DNA from: Chloroflexota bacterium
Lineage (GTDB): Bacteria > Chloroflexota > Anaerolineae > Aggregatilineales > UBA3940
Assembly (NCBI GenBank): GCA_011051745.1
Contig: DRKO01000023.1
Coordinates: 1 to 7,302, forward strand
DNA: 7,302 bases
Direction: 5' to 3'
A program made the position numbers and the translations under genes. Under the pieces are notes generated by a model that did no database searches, had not been told where the DNA came from, and was given only the letters and a program-made list of their open reading frames with translations. Below are positions 1 to 6,219 of this stretch, in pieces. Numbering within the stretch: position 1 is the stretch's first letter; each line of letters begins with the position of its first letter.

Positions 1-172
1 AATCCTGTGTTTCTTGGGGTGTGCCCACGTTTGCGTCTATTTGCTCTCGCGTGTTGTAGAAAGTGCGAAGGGACTGCCCGTCCATTAACTGGATGAATCG
101 TCGCGCCTCTTCGTTCGTGGGATAGAGTGGTACATGAGGATCAGGCACATCATAATCCATCTCGCGAGTCAT
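1..172 (-). CDS. Unidentified protein, N-terminal 57 residues (runs off left edge)
   Basis: An open frame starts at ATG 172 and runs to the window edge without a stop, so the C-terminus is missing. The protein begins MTREMDYDVPDPHVPLYP and continues with NEEARRFIQLMDGQSLRTFY; it is polar, with no signal peptide or membrane segment. The start is well supported: GGAGG at 181-177 lies four bases before the ATG, and a promoter-like pair of hexamers lies just upstream (204-233). Codon use is less GC-biased than in the neighbouring TPR and proS genes (many A/T third positions), which could mean a different expression level or a recent acquisition. I do not recognise the family. It could be a short regulatory or conserved hypothetical protein. 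The coding call is fairly secure; the function is unknown. Confidence 0.72.
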   Translation of the reverse strand, partial: MTREMDYDVPDPHVPLYPTNEEARRFIQLMDGQSLRTFYNTREQIDANVGTPQETQD

Positions 173-203
173 GATGCCTCCTTAATCGTGCTCGCGCTTC
201 CTC

Positions 204-233
204 TTTACATGCGGACGGACACGGAAACATCAA
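204..233 (-). promoter_or_regulatory. Candidate sigma-70-type promoter for the leftmost gene
   Basis: On the minus strand TTGATG (233-228) resembles a -35 box and TGTAAA (209-204) resembles a -10 box, each matching four of six consensus bases, with an 18-base spacer. Transcription would start near 197, leaving a leader of about 25 bases that contains the GGAGG site at 181-177. The position fits very well, but the hexamers are only moderate matches. It lies in the 116-base gap after the TPR gene, where no convincing terminator is visible. Confidence 0.38.
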
Positions 234-288
234 CTGTTGTTATCGCACGTCCCGGAGGCTTCCGCAAGTCGGGGGGACGGCGGGCGTC

Positions 289-1347
289 TCAGCCGGTCAG
301 CAGAGCCTTCAGCTCGCGCTTCAGATCATCGGAGCGCAGGCGGGCCACGCGCCGCGCCGCATCGTCCCGCGCGGCCTGCCACGCCTCCGCCCCCGGATTG
401 CACCCCGCCCGGCGGCAGAGATCGAGCCGATCCAGCGCAAAGCGGGCCTCCAGCCGCAGCCAGCCCAGCCCGTCGAGCGTCTCCAGCGCCCGGCGGAGCC
501 ACTCATCGGCTTCATCAAGGGCGTTCCGGCGGGCCTGCGCCTGACCGAGCAACCCGGCGGCCAGCCCGATGTGCGCCCGATTGGGGAGGCGCTCCGCGCG
601 GGCAAGGGCCGCCCGCAGCACCTCCAGCCCCTCGTCGGGCCGCCCCAGCTTCACCAGCGCATCCCCCAGACCGAGCCGGGCGGCATTGCCGTCAATGGCG
701 TAGCCCATCCGCTCAAACCCCCGCATGGCAGCTTCGTAATCGGCCAGCGCCTCCTCCAGCCGCCCCGCCTGCGCCAGCGCATCGGCCCGCAGGCTGTGGT
801 GATAAGGACGCGGCCAGTCAAGAGCAGGCAGCAACGCCAGCAGCCGCGCCAGCGCCTCATCCGGCTGGCCGCCCCACGCCAGACAGGAGACGCTCAGCAG
901 GTCGTGACGCAGGGCCAGATCGGGCGGGAGGGCGTGGCGGGGAATCTCCTCCAGCGCGGCCAGTACGTCCGATGCCCAGCCGGGGCCATCCGTCTCCAGC
1001 CAGGCGTAGAACAGCATCTCACGAATGAAAAAGGCCGGGATGCCATTAGCCCCCGGCAGCCCCCCGGCCTGAACCAGCGAACGGGTGGCGAGATCAAGAC
1101 CGCCCGCCAGATCGCCCAGCCAGTAGATATCCACAATGACGGCATAATACCGGGCCACCAGCCGCAGGGCAGGCTCGCCCAGCGCGTCGGCCAGCCGGTA
1201 CAGTTCTGGAAGGGCCGCGAGGGTCGCGTCACAGTCGGCCTCGAAAAAAGCACGGTTGAAGGCCTCGAACCGCTCAACGAGGGCGGCCTTACCTTCAACC
1301 TCCAGACGATGATATTCTCGTTCCAGCCAGCGCCGCAGGCTAGGCAT
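289..1347 (-). CDS. TPR-repeat protein, 352 aa
   Basis: An all-helical, Leu/Ala-rich protein with tetratricopeptide-like repeats. The clearest units are residues about 185-215 (LRADALAQAGRLEEALADYE), 222-254 (GLGDALVKLGRPDEGLEVL) and 260-293 (LAAGLLGQAQARRNALDEAD), all with the small-residue pattern of helix A/B packing. Residues 1-180 are also helical and may hold diverged repeats. There is no signal peptide or membrane segment, so it is probably cytoplasmic and may be a protein-interaction scaffold; no catalytic domain is visible. I chose ATG 1347 over the in-frame TTG at 1380 because GGAGGG sits directly before it, while the TTG has no visible ribosome binding site and would overlap the hairpin at 1375-1398. 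The gene lies 63 bases after proS and may be read from the proS transcript if that hairpin does not stop transcription. The repeat call is firm; the partner and role are unknown. Confidence 0.85.
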   Translation of the reverse strand: MPSLRRWLEREYHRLEVEGKAALVERFEAFNRAFFEADCDATLAALPELYRLADALGEPALRLVARYYAVIVDIYWLGDLAGGLDLATRSLVQAGGLPGANGIPAFFIREMLFYAWLETDGPGWASDVLAALEEIPRHALPPDLALRHDLLSVSCLAWGGQPDEALARLLALLPALDWPRPYHHSLRADALAQAGRLEEALADYEAAMRGFERMGYAIDGNAARLGLGDALVKLGRPDEGLEVLRAALARAERLPNRAHIGLAAGLLGQAQARRNALDEADEWLRRALETLDGLGWLRLEARFALDRLDLCRRAGCNPGAEAWQAARDDAARRVARLRSDDLKRELKALLTG

Positions 1348-1373
1348 TGTGCCCTCCGCCCGACGGAGTCCGG

Positions 1374-1398
1374 AAAGCAAGCCCGCCGGGGCCTGCTT
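1374..1398 (-). terminator. Possible weak terminator or processing hairpin after proS
   Basis: In the transcript AAGCAGGCCC (1398-1389) pairs with GGGCTTGCTT (1384-1375) across a CGGC tetraloop: ten pairs with one G-U wobble. Only a short T run (CTTTCC) follows, so it may terminate partially or simply protect the 3' end of the proS mRNA. It lies between the proS stop and the ribosome binding site of the TPR gene. Confidence 0.4.
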
Positions 1399-1410
1399 CA
1401 GGGACAGGCA

Positions 1411-2859
1411 CTAATACGCCCGCGCAAAGTAGGCCTTGCCCTGCGCCGGTTTCCCGCACACGGCGCAGGTCGCATCCCCCGGCCCTTCTTTGTTGAGATC
1501 GAGCGGGAAACAGCGCGAGGTCGCCTTGGTGTCCTCTTTGATCCGGGCCTCGCATTCAGCCGTGCCGCAGTGCCAGATCAGCGCCCAGCCGTCGGCCACC
1601 GCCTTCTTAAGCTCCTCGTAGTCCGAGGCCTCGTGGATGTTGGCATCGCGGAACGCGGTCGCCTGCCGCAGCATGCTGCGCTGGATGTCGGTCAGCAGGC
1701 GCGTCACCGCCGGAATGATCCTGTCCTGCGCGGCGGTCTGCTTCCCCTCTTTACCGGGGACATCACGGCGGGCCAGCACCACGCTCTTCTTCTCAACGTC
1801 TCTGGGGCCGATCTCCATGCGCCCCGGCACGCCGCGCAACTCCCAGTCATTGAACTTGAAGCCGGGCGTCATCCCCTCGCGGTCGTCCAGATGAGTGCGG
1901 ACGCCGACGCTCAACAGCGTCTCATGGATACGGCGGGCGGCTTTCATCACCGCGCTTTTCTCCTCCTCGTTCTTGAAGATCGGCACGATGACGACCTGAA
2001 TCGGAGCCAGACGGGGCGGCAGACGCAGGCCTCTGTCGTCACCATGCGTCATGATGATCGCGCCGATGATGCGCGTGCTGAGCCCCCATGAGGTGGTGTA
2101 ACAGTACTGAAGCTCGTTGTTAGGGTCCAGATACCTGATCTCAAACGCCTTCGCGAAGTTCTGGCCGAGGTTGTGCGAAGTTCCAGATTGCAGGGCCCAC
2201 TTGTTGCCCATCATGGCCTCGATGGTGTAGGACGCCTCGGCTCCGGCGAACTTCTCCTGATCGCTCTTGCGCCCCCTGATCACGGGGATGGCGGCCTCGT
2301 TGATGGCGAAGTCGGCATACACGTCGAGCATACGGAGCGTCTCCTCCTGCGCCTCCTCCCACGTGGCGTGGGCGGTGTGCCCCTCCTGCCAGAGGAACTC
2401 AAGGGTGCGCAGGAAAAGGCGAGTGCGCAGCTCCCAGCGAACGACGTTCGCCCACTGGTTGATCAGGAGCGGCAGGTCACGGTAGGACTGTATCCACTGG
2501 GCAAAGGCATGGCCGATCACGGTCTCCGAGGTGGGGCGCACAACAAGCGGCTCCTCTAATTTCTGGCCGCCCCCGTGCGTGACGACCGCCAGCTCCGGCG
2601 CGAAGCCCTCGACGTGCTCGGCTTCCTTCTGGAGGAAGCTCATCGGGATAAAGAGCGGGAAGTATGCGTTCCTGTGCCCGGTCGCCTTGAAGCGCTTATC
2701 CAGTTCGGCGCGGATGTTTTCCCACAGCTCGTACCCGTAAGGCTTGATGATCATACAGCCGCGCACCGGCGCATAATCGGCCAGGTCGGCTTTCTGAACA
2801 ACTTCAGTATACCAGCGCGAGTAATCTTCACTGCGTGGGGTAACGCCTTGCGATGCCAT
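1411..2859 (-). CDS. proS: Prolyl-tRNA synthetase, type 3 (archaeal/Thermus-like), 482 aa
   Basis: Charges tRNA-Pro with proline in the cytoplasm using ATP (class II aminoacyl-tRNA synthetase). Visible features: the substrate loop RPTSETVIG at residues 108-116; motif 2 with RTLEFLWQEGHTAHAT at 151-166; motif 3 in TTSWGLSTRIIGAI through GDDRGLRLPPRLAPIQVV at 255-290; an anticodon-binding domain at about 287-392; and a C-terminal zinc-binding domain with Cys431, Cys436, Cys465 and Cys468. The chain ends in FARAY, so the last residue is Tyr, as in Thermus ProRS where it reaches into the active site. Length matches the family (about 480), and there is no editing (INS) insertion, which is characteristic of type 2 ProRS. 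The start is ATG 2859 (MASQGVTPRS), which gives the normal family N-terminus and has GGAGGAG twelve bases upstream; the frame stays open further upstream without a family-like sequence. A strong terminator separates it from the fibre operon. Confidence 0.97.
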   Translation of the reverse strand: MASQGVTPRSEDYSRWYTEVVQKADLADYAPVRGCMIIKPYGYELWENIRAELDKRFKATGHRNAYFPLFIPMSFLQKEAEHVEGFAPELAVVTHGGGQKLEEPLVVRPTSETVIGHAFAQWIQSYRDLPLLINQWANVVRWELRTRLFLRTLEFLWQEGHTAHATWEEAQEETLRMLDVYADFAINEAAIPVIRGRKSDQEKFAGAEASYTIEAMMGNKWALQSGTSHNLGQNFAKAFEIRYLDPNNELQYCYTTSWGLSTRIIGAIIMTHGDDRGLRLPPRLAPIQVVIVPIFKNEEEKSAVMKAARRIHETLLSVGVRTHLDDREGMTPGFKFNDWELRGVPGRMEIGPRDVEKKSVVLARRDVPGKEGKQTAAQDRIIPAVTRLLTDIQRSMLRQATAFRDANIHEASDYEELKKAVADGWALIWHCGTAECEARIKEDTKATSRCFPLDLNKEGPGDATCAVCGKPAQGKAYFARAY

Positions 2860-2884
2860 GCTGCGTTTTCTCTCCTCCGGTCGT

Positions 2885-2913
2885 ATCAGGATGAAGCCTG
2901 ATGGGAATCCTGA
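2885..2913 (-). promoter_or_regulatory. Two mutually exclusive hairpins in the proS leader
   Basis: In the proS transcript TCAGGAT (2913-2907) can pair with ATCCTGA (2892-2886), seven perfect pairs with a 14-base loop. Alternatively ATCAGG (2902-2897) can pair with CCTGAT (2890-2885), six perfect pairs with a 6-base loop. Both use the same 3' segment, so only one can form, and both lie just before the GGAGGAG ribosome binding site at 2878-2872. This could affect translation of proS, but the stems are short and chance is possible. The rest of the 208-base gap (2860-3067) holds the terminator at 3014-3046 and only a weak -10-like TAAACT (2965-2960). Confidence 0.3.
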
Positions 2914-3013
2914 AAAGTTCTCTCGCGTCCGCGCAGGGGCGCAGAGGCCCCGCCACCCAAGTTTAGCGCGTTCTCGGCGGGGGAGAAAGTCGGGATGGGA
3001 GGATCGGGGAATC

Positions 3014-3046
3014 AAAAAGGGGTACAGGCGGTGCGGCCCGTACCCC
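3014..3046 (-). terminator. Strong intrinsic terminator of the fibre operon
   Basis: In the minus-strand transcript GGGGTACGGGC (3046-3036) pairs with GCCTGTACCCC (3029-3019): eleven pairs including one G-U wobble, with a 6-base loop, followed directly by TTTTT (3018-3014). It begins about 20 bases after the stop codon of the last TasA-like gene. This is the classic rho-independent layout, oriented for leftward transcription only. It marks the end of the operon and isolates proS. Confidence 0.92.
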
Positions 3047-3067
3047 GTGAGAGGGTCGGGGAGTTGA

Positions 3068-3712
3068 TCAGTCCTCCGGCGGCCAGGGATGATCCGGATC
3101 GGCGTCGGGCGATTCGTTCCACTGGTACGCCCGGATGACGAACCCGAACGTATAGGTGGCATTCTCTTCCACCTGATCGTCGTTGCTGAAGCCGATCAGG
3201 ATGCCGCATGTGGCCGACTGATCCTGATGCAACTGGATCGGCTCCTCCGCAGAGGAAGGGGCGACACACTCGGAGAAGTTCACCCAGGGCGGGTTATCCG
3301 GGTCGCCGACCGGACCGGTCAGCCGCACGGACGCCGTCCCCCGGCTGGTGATATCAAACGTGATGCGGCAATGGTAGCCGGGGTAAGCGCCCTCAACGGA
3401 GACCTCCAGCCGGTCAGCCCCCAGATCAACGCCGGAGTCTCCGTCCGGCCCCTGCAACTCGACCGTGCAATCCACCTTCTCGCTTTCGGTGGCAAACAGA
3501 TCGGGATTCACATCCGCCGAGGCGATGACCTCCCCATTCTCGTCTGTGAACCACTCCTCCGTTTCGAATGCGGAGAACTCGACATCAACGGAACCGGTCG
3601 TGATGGATCCATCCATCGAGAGGGTCTCCGACCACAGGCCATAGCCCGCTCCGATCAACGCCAGAGAGAAGATCAGAATCCCGGTCAGCACACTCACTGT
3701 TTTACGTTCCAT
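3068..3712 (-). CDS. TasA/camelysin-like exported subunit, short form, 214 aa
   Basis: Probable extracellular fibre or surface subunit exported by Sec and cleaved by the SipW-type peptidase encoded two genes upstream. The N-terminus is a short basic stretch (MERK), a hydrophobic helix at residues 5-22, then GYGLWSETLSMDG and TTGSVDVEF, the pattern of SipW-dependent signal proteins; by alignment with TasA, cleavage would fall near Gly25/Leu26. The mature part is acidic and beta-rich, with four cysteines (82, 115, 149, 169), and ends in YTFGFVIRAYQWN, resembling the terminal strand of TasA/CalY proteins, plus a proline-rich tail ending PWPPED. It is a paralogue of the gene at 6274-7302, from which it differs mainly by lacking an internal domain of about 145 residues. 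I prefer ATG 3712 over GTG 3718 because AGGA sits nine bases before the ATG but only three before the GTG. It is the last gene of the operon, 55 bases after the repeat-protein gene. The family call is good; fibre formation is inferred. Confidence 0.85.
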   Translation of the reverse strand: MERKTVSVLTGILIFSLALIGAGYGLWSETLSMDGSITTGSVDVEFSAFETEEWFTDENGEVIASADVNPDLFATESEKVDCTVELQGPDGDSGVDLGADRLEVSVEGAYPGYHCRITFDITSRGTASVRLTGPVGDPDNPPWVNFSECVAPSSAEEPIQLHQDQSATCGILIGFSNDDQVEENATYTFGFVIRAYQWNESPDADPDHPWPPED

Positions 3713-3727
3713 GCCCACCAGTCCTTT

Positions 3728-3741
3728 GTCTCTTCCGAGAC
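3728..3741 (-). promoter_or_regulatory. Small GNRA-type hairpin before the last operon gene
   Basis: In the transcript GTCTC (3741-3737) and GAGAC (3732-3728) form five perfect pairs closed by a GGAA tetraloop, immediately followed by the AAAGGA ribosome binding site (3727-3722) of the short TasA-like gene. A GNRA loop makes the stem more stable than its length suggests. It may influence translation of the last gene, or it may be chance. Confidence 0.3.
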
Positions 3742-3767
3742 TTCGCCGGTTTTCCCTGTCAGACGCG

Positions 3768-4646
3768 CTAGGGTAGCCGCAGGAAGCTGCCCGCAGCCGT
3801 GCCGTCTACAAAGTTCTCGTTAATTCCAGCCACGCAGTCGCCGATCTCGGACGGCGTGAGCGTGCCCCCGCCACCCAGAACCAGATTCGCCTCGTCAAGC
3901 ACCTGCTGAACCGTCCAGCCGAAACAGGCGCTCGCCTCGTCGGCCACGATGAGAGCCGCCAGATCGAGATCGCTCGCGCCGAAGTCCGGGTCGCACTGAT
4001 CAAAGCCGATGTTCAGCGTCAGGGCAAGGGCCTGCCCGGCCAGCACGCCCGCCTCGCTGCCCTCGCCCGCCTCCGGATCGGGGTCCACATAGGAGGCGGC
4101 GAACGGCCCGGCCTCCCCACCGGCGGGCAGGAAGGCCTCGATGGCGGCGGCGGTGGTGAACAGGGCCGTAAACCCGCCTTCATCATCGCTGTGGCCGATG
4201 ATCAGCCCGTCAGGGAAGCAGGCGGAAAAGTGCTCGTCGCGATATGCGCCGGGGTTCTCGCCCTGCGCCTCACTCCCCCAGCCCCCCTGAGTCTGAGTGC
4301 GGAAGTCGCCCGCTTCGATGGCCGGTGGCGGGGTCGTCTCCTCCGGCGGCGGAGTGGTTTCTTCCGGCGGCGGCGTAGTCTCTTCTGGCGGCGGAGTAGT
4401 CTCTTCTGGCGGTGGCGTTGTCTCTTCCGGTGGTGGCGTAGTCTCCTCCGGTGGTGGCGTGGTCTCCTCCGGCGGTGGAGGGACTTCCTCGGTCGGGAAA
4501 TCGCCCGTTCTGAGCTCGCCGGAAACCGCCAGCGTTTCAAACCACAGGGAATGACCAACCGGAATCAGGAGAGACGACACGGCAAGCACCAGCAGACCCG
4601 ACACACCCAGCGTCACGGCAGTGCCGATAAGTCGCCTTCGCCTCAT
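3768..4646 (-). CDS. Exported PPPEETT-repeat protein with SipW-type signal, 292 aa
   Basis: Probable third substrate of the neighbouring SipW-type peptidase and a candidate linker or accessory protein of the fibre (a role analogous to TapA, though with no visible similarity to it). Layout: MRRRR and a hydrophobic helix at residues 6-30; a SipW-type motif GHSLWFETLAVSG then TGDF at 31-50; seven perfect PPPEETT heptads at 57-105, expected to form an extended, negatively charged spacer with possible O-glycosylation at Thr; and a C-terminal domain at about 114-292 with GGWG, FPDGLIIG, AAAIEAFLPAGG, VLAGQALALTLNIGFD and TVQQVLDEANLVLGGG. I have seen that block pattern in large secreted bacterial proteins but cannot name the domain. 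Four cysteines lie in that domain (143, 218, 241, 271). It lacks an LPXTG or PEP-CTERM anchor. Its ATG overlaps the peptidase stop codon (ATGA), and AAGG precedes it by ten bases, so translation is likely coupled. Confidence 0.85.
   Translation of the reverse strand: MRRRRLIGTAVTLGVSGLLVLAVSSLLIPVGHSLWFETLAVSGELRTGDFPTEEVPPPPEETTPPPEETTPPPEETTPPPEETTPPPEETTPPPEETTPPPEETTPPPAIEAGDFRTQTQGGWGSEAQGENPGAYRDEHFSACFPDGLIIGHSDDEGGFTALFTTAAAIEAFLPAGGEAGPFAASYVDPDPEAGEGSEAGVLAGQALALTLNIGFDQCDPDFGASDLDLAALIVADEASACFGWTVQQVLDEANLVLGGGGTLTPSEIGDCVAGINENFVDGTAAGSFLRLP
4324..4491. repeat. 21-bp tandem repeat encoding PPPEETT, seven units plus one degenerate
   Basis: Seven consecutive 21-bp units (4324-4470) of plus-strand form GGYGGYGGNGTNGTYTCYTCY are followed by a degenerate eighth (4471-4491) that encodes the preceding VPPPPEE stretch. 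On the minus strand every unit reads PPPEETT or its circular permutation. The units differ almost only at codon third positions, so the peptide is constant while the DNA has drifted; the closest pair (units three and four) differs by one base. It is an in-frame repeat within the linker of the exported protein, not a mobile element. Confidence 0.95.
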
Positions 4647-6166
4647 GAGATAAGTCCCTTCAGGAAATCGATCAGGTCACGCGCCCAGATGGAGACGTAC
4701 CCGATCTTGGGTATGATCAGGATGACCTTTCCCCTGAGCTGTCCTTCAAGGACAGGGGGGTCATTATCGTTGTTATTGTCGCCCCGCGTGGTGAAAATAT
4801 ATCCATCCGGTCCTTTCTCGATTGCTATCACGCGGTGGACAACGTATTTATCTCCCTCGATAAAACGGATGATGTCGCCTACCTCGATCTTCTCAGCGGG
4901 AACATTACGGGTGATCACCACGTCGCCTGCCCACAGGGTGGGGTTCATGCTGGGGCCGCTCATCAGGGTGGGCTGGACGCCCAGCAAGCCGGTGTTAAAC
5001 CACACCATCGCGACGGCGAACAGCCCGACGATCACCCAGCCAATGGACCCCGAATCGGAGTCCTTCTCCCTGCGGGAACTGGCTTCCTCTTCCTCCAGCC
5101 CCTGAATGACCAGCAATCCGATGGCCGGAACAAGCGTGCCAAGCATGGCGGTGATAATCCAGTTCGGGTTGGGGAGGATGGGCGACAGCCACTCAAATAA
5201 CTCCAGCACGCCCAGATACGCGATAGAGGCGAACGGCCCCCCCAGCAGGGCGAGGTAGGTCGCCAGCATATTCTCCGAAAGCTGCGGGAGAACCGTCTCC
5301 CCGGCAAACTGGATAGCGCCCAGCGTCCCGTTGATCGAACCCAGACGCAGAATAGAGATGCCGGTCAGGGAGAAAATAACCATTACAAGAATAAAGGCCA
5401 GCGTGGGGTTGCGTCTGCTCAAAACGGTTACCAGATAGGCCCGGCCAAACTCCATCCCCCCCAGCGCGGTCAGGGCATAAACCAGATTGCCGATCACCAT
5501 CCAGAGACGGCGGGAATACGGAGACCGACCAAAGCCGAACATCAGGCCAGCCAGAACGAAAAACGCCACCTGAACCGCCCCCATCATCAGGCCGGTGAGT
5601 ATCACCGAACGGCCCAGCGCAAACACGCTCACCCCGCTGCGACGCCCGGCCTGCCAGGTGATGGGAACCAGCGCCCCCCACAGGAACGTTTGAATGACGT
5701 AGAACTCCAGCCAGGCAGGCCACGGAACCCTCGGAAGCCCGACGTTGATCACCAGATAGGCAAAGACCACCCAGCCCAGAACCGGCAACCAGACCCACCC
5801 TACCGGAAGGTGGGGCTGGGCCTCGGCGGGCAAGGTGAGAACAGGCCTGCGCTCCCAGGCGCGGCGCAGCATGGCGAGCAATTCCGGGCTGGCCGCTCTG
5901 GGCGGCGGGGTGTCGTAGAGCGGATCGAACACATCCGAGGGGAGCGTGACAGCCATCCCGTCCAGAGACGGGATACCCACCACCCTCTCCCCGGCCCTGA
6001 TCGGCCTGCGCTCAGAGCCTTTGAGCAGAGGCGCGCTCTTCCCCGCCGTTGAAGCTGCACAGATGTGAGCGACCAGCCCCAGGAAAGACCCCTGCCCCTC
6101 CGACTGGCGGGGTTTCCTGCGGGGCGGATGCTTCTTCATTGTCATGGCAGAAGCTTCTGAGGCCAT
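4643..6166 (-). CDS. SipW/archaeal-type signal peptidase I with N-terminal multi-helix membrane domain, 507 aa
   Basis: Serine signal peptidase expected to release SipW-type preproteins at the outer face of the membrane. The catalytic domain is C-terminal (about 395-507): SGPSMNPT with nucleophile Ser406, GDVV at 414-417, then YVVHRV with His444 in the position occupied by Lys in ordinary bacterial LepB, TRGDNN with Asp463, and GKVILIIPKIGYVSIW near the end. A Ser-His arrangement is typical of SipW, archaeal and ER enzymes. Residues 1-120 form a basic and then proline-rich, probably cytoplasmic region. About eight predicted helices lie at roughly 122-143, 150-171, 180-210, 219-246, 254-274, 300-325, 336-356 and 374-396, whereas Bacillus SipW is only about 190 residues. 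The ATG at 6166 is preceded by a modest GGGGA site; downstream ATGs at residues 8 and 10 lack a better one. It lies between a fibre subunit gene and a substrate gene. The peptidase call is firm; the role of the extra helices is unknown. Confidence 0.92.
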   Translation of the reverse strand: MASEASAMTMKKHPPRRKPRQSEGQGSFLGLVAHICAASTAGKSAPLLKGSERRPIRAGERVVGIPSLDGMAVTLPSDVFDPLYDTPPPRAASPELLAMLRRAWERRPVLTLPAEAQPHLPVGWVWLPVLGWVVFAYLVINVGLPRVPWPAWLEFYVIQTFLWGALVPITWQAGRRSGVSVFALGRSVILTGLMMGAVQVAFFVLAGLMFGFGRSPYSRRLWMVIGNLVYALTALGGMEFGRAYLVTVLSRRNPTLAFILVMVIFSLTGISILRLGSINGTLGAIQFAGETVLPQLSENMLATYLALLGGPFASIAYLGVLELFEWLSPILPNPNWIITAMLGTLVPAIGLLVIQGLEEEEASSRREKDSDSGSIGWVIVGLFAVAMVWFNTGLLGVQPTLMSGPSMNPTLWAGDVVITRNVPAEKIEVGDIIRFIEGDKYVVHRVIAIEKGPDGYIFTTRGDNNNDNDPPVLEGQLRGKVILIIPKIGYVSIWARDLIDFLKGLIS

Positions 6167-6219
6167 ACGGACTTTTCCCCGCTGCTATGAACTCATGAAG
6201 TAACACAGGGCGAGCCGGT

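Noticed and set aside
237..1028. Plus-strand open frame of 263 codons rich in Pro, Ala and Arg
   Set aside because: It is antisense to the TPR gene, with the composition typical of a reverse-frame artefact and no domain.
571..2091. Long plus-strand open frame (506 codons)
   Set aside because: It lies antisense across the TPR gene and proS, both well supported; its translation is low-complexity with no family motif, as expected of a shadow frame in GC-rich DNA.
2952..2958. GGGTGGC in the proS leader, resembling the core of a T-box
   Set aside because: The following bases do not match the ACCGCG part, and only about 55 bases separate it from the upstream operon terminator, too little for a T-box stem I with a proline specifier.
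2960..2988. Possible proS promoter: -10-like TAAACT with TTTCTC 17 bases upstream
   Set aside because: The -35 match is very poor, so although a proS promoter must lie between 3013 and the start codon, I cannot place it with confidence.
2860..3162. Extended N-terminus of ProRS (about 100 extra residues in frame)
   Set aside because: The extension has no family similarity, crosses the terminator and overlaps the preceding gene; ATG 2859 gives the normal protein length and has a ribosome binding site.
4324..4491. CRISPR or mobile-element repeat
   Set aside because: The repeats are contiguous, 21 bp long, in frame and without spacers, and encode a regular heptad peptide.
4297..4554. Plus-strand frame encoding GGGVVSS repeats
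   Set aside because: It is the reverse-strand reading of the PPPEETT repeat; the minus-strand gene has a signal peptide, a ribosome binding site and operon context.
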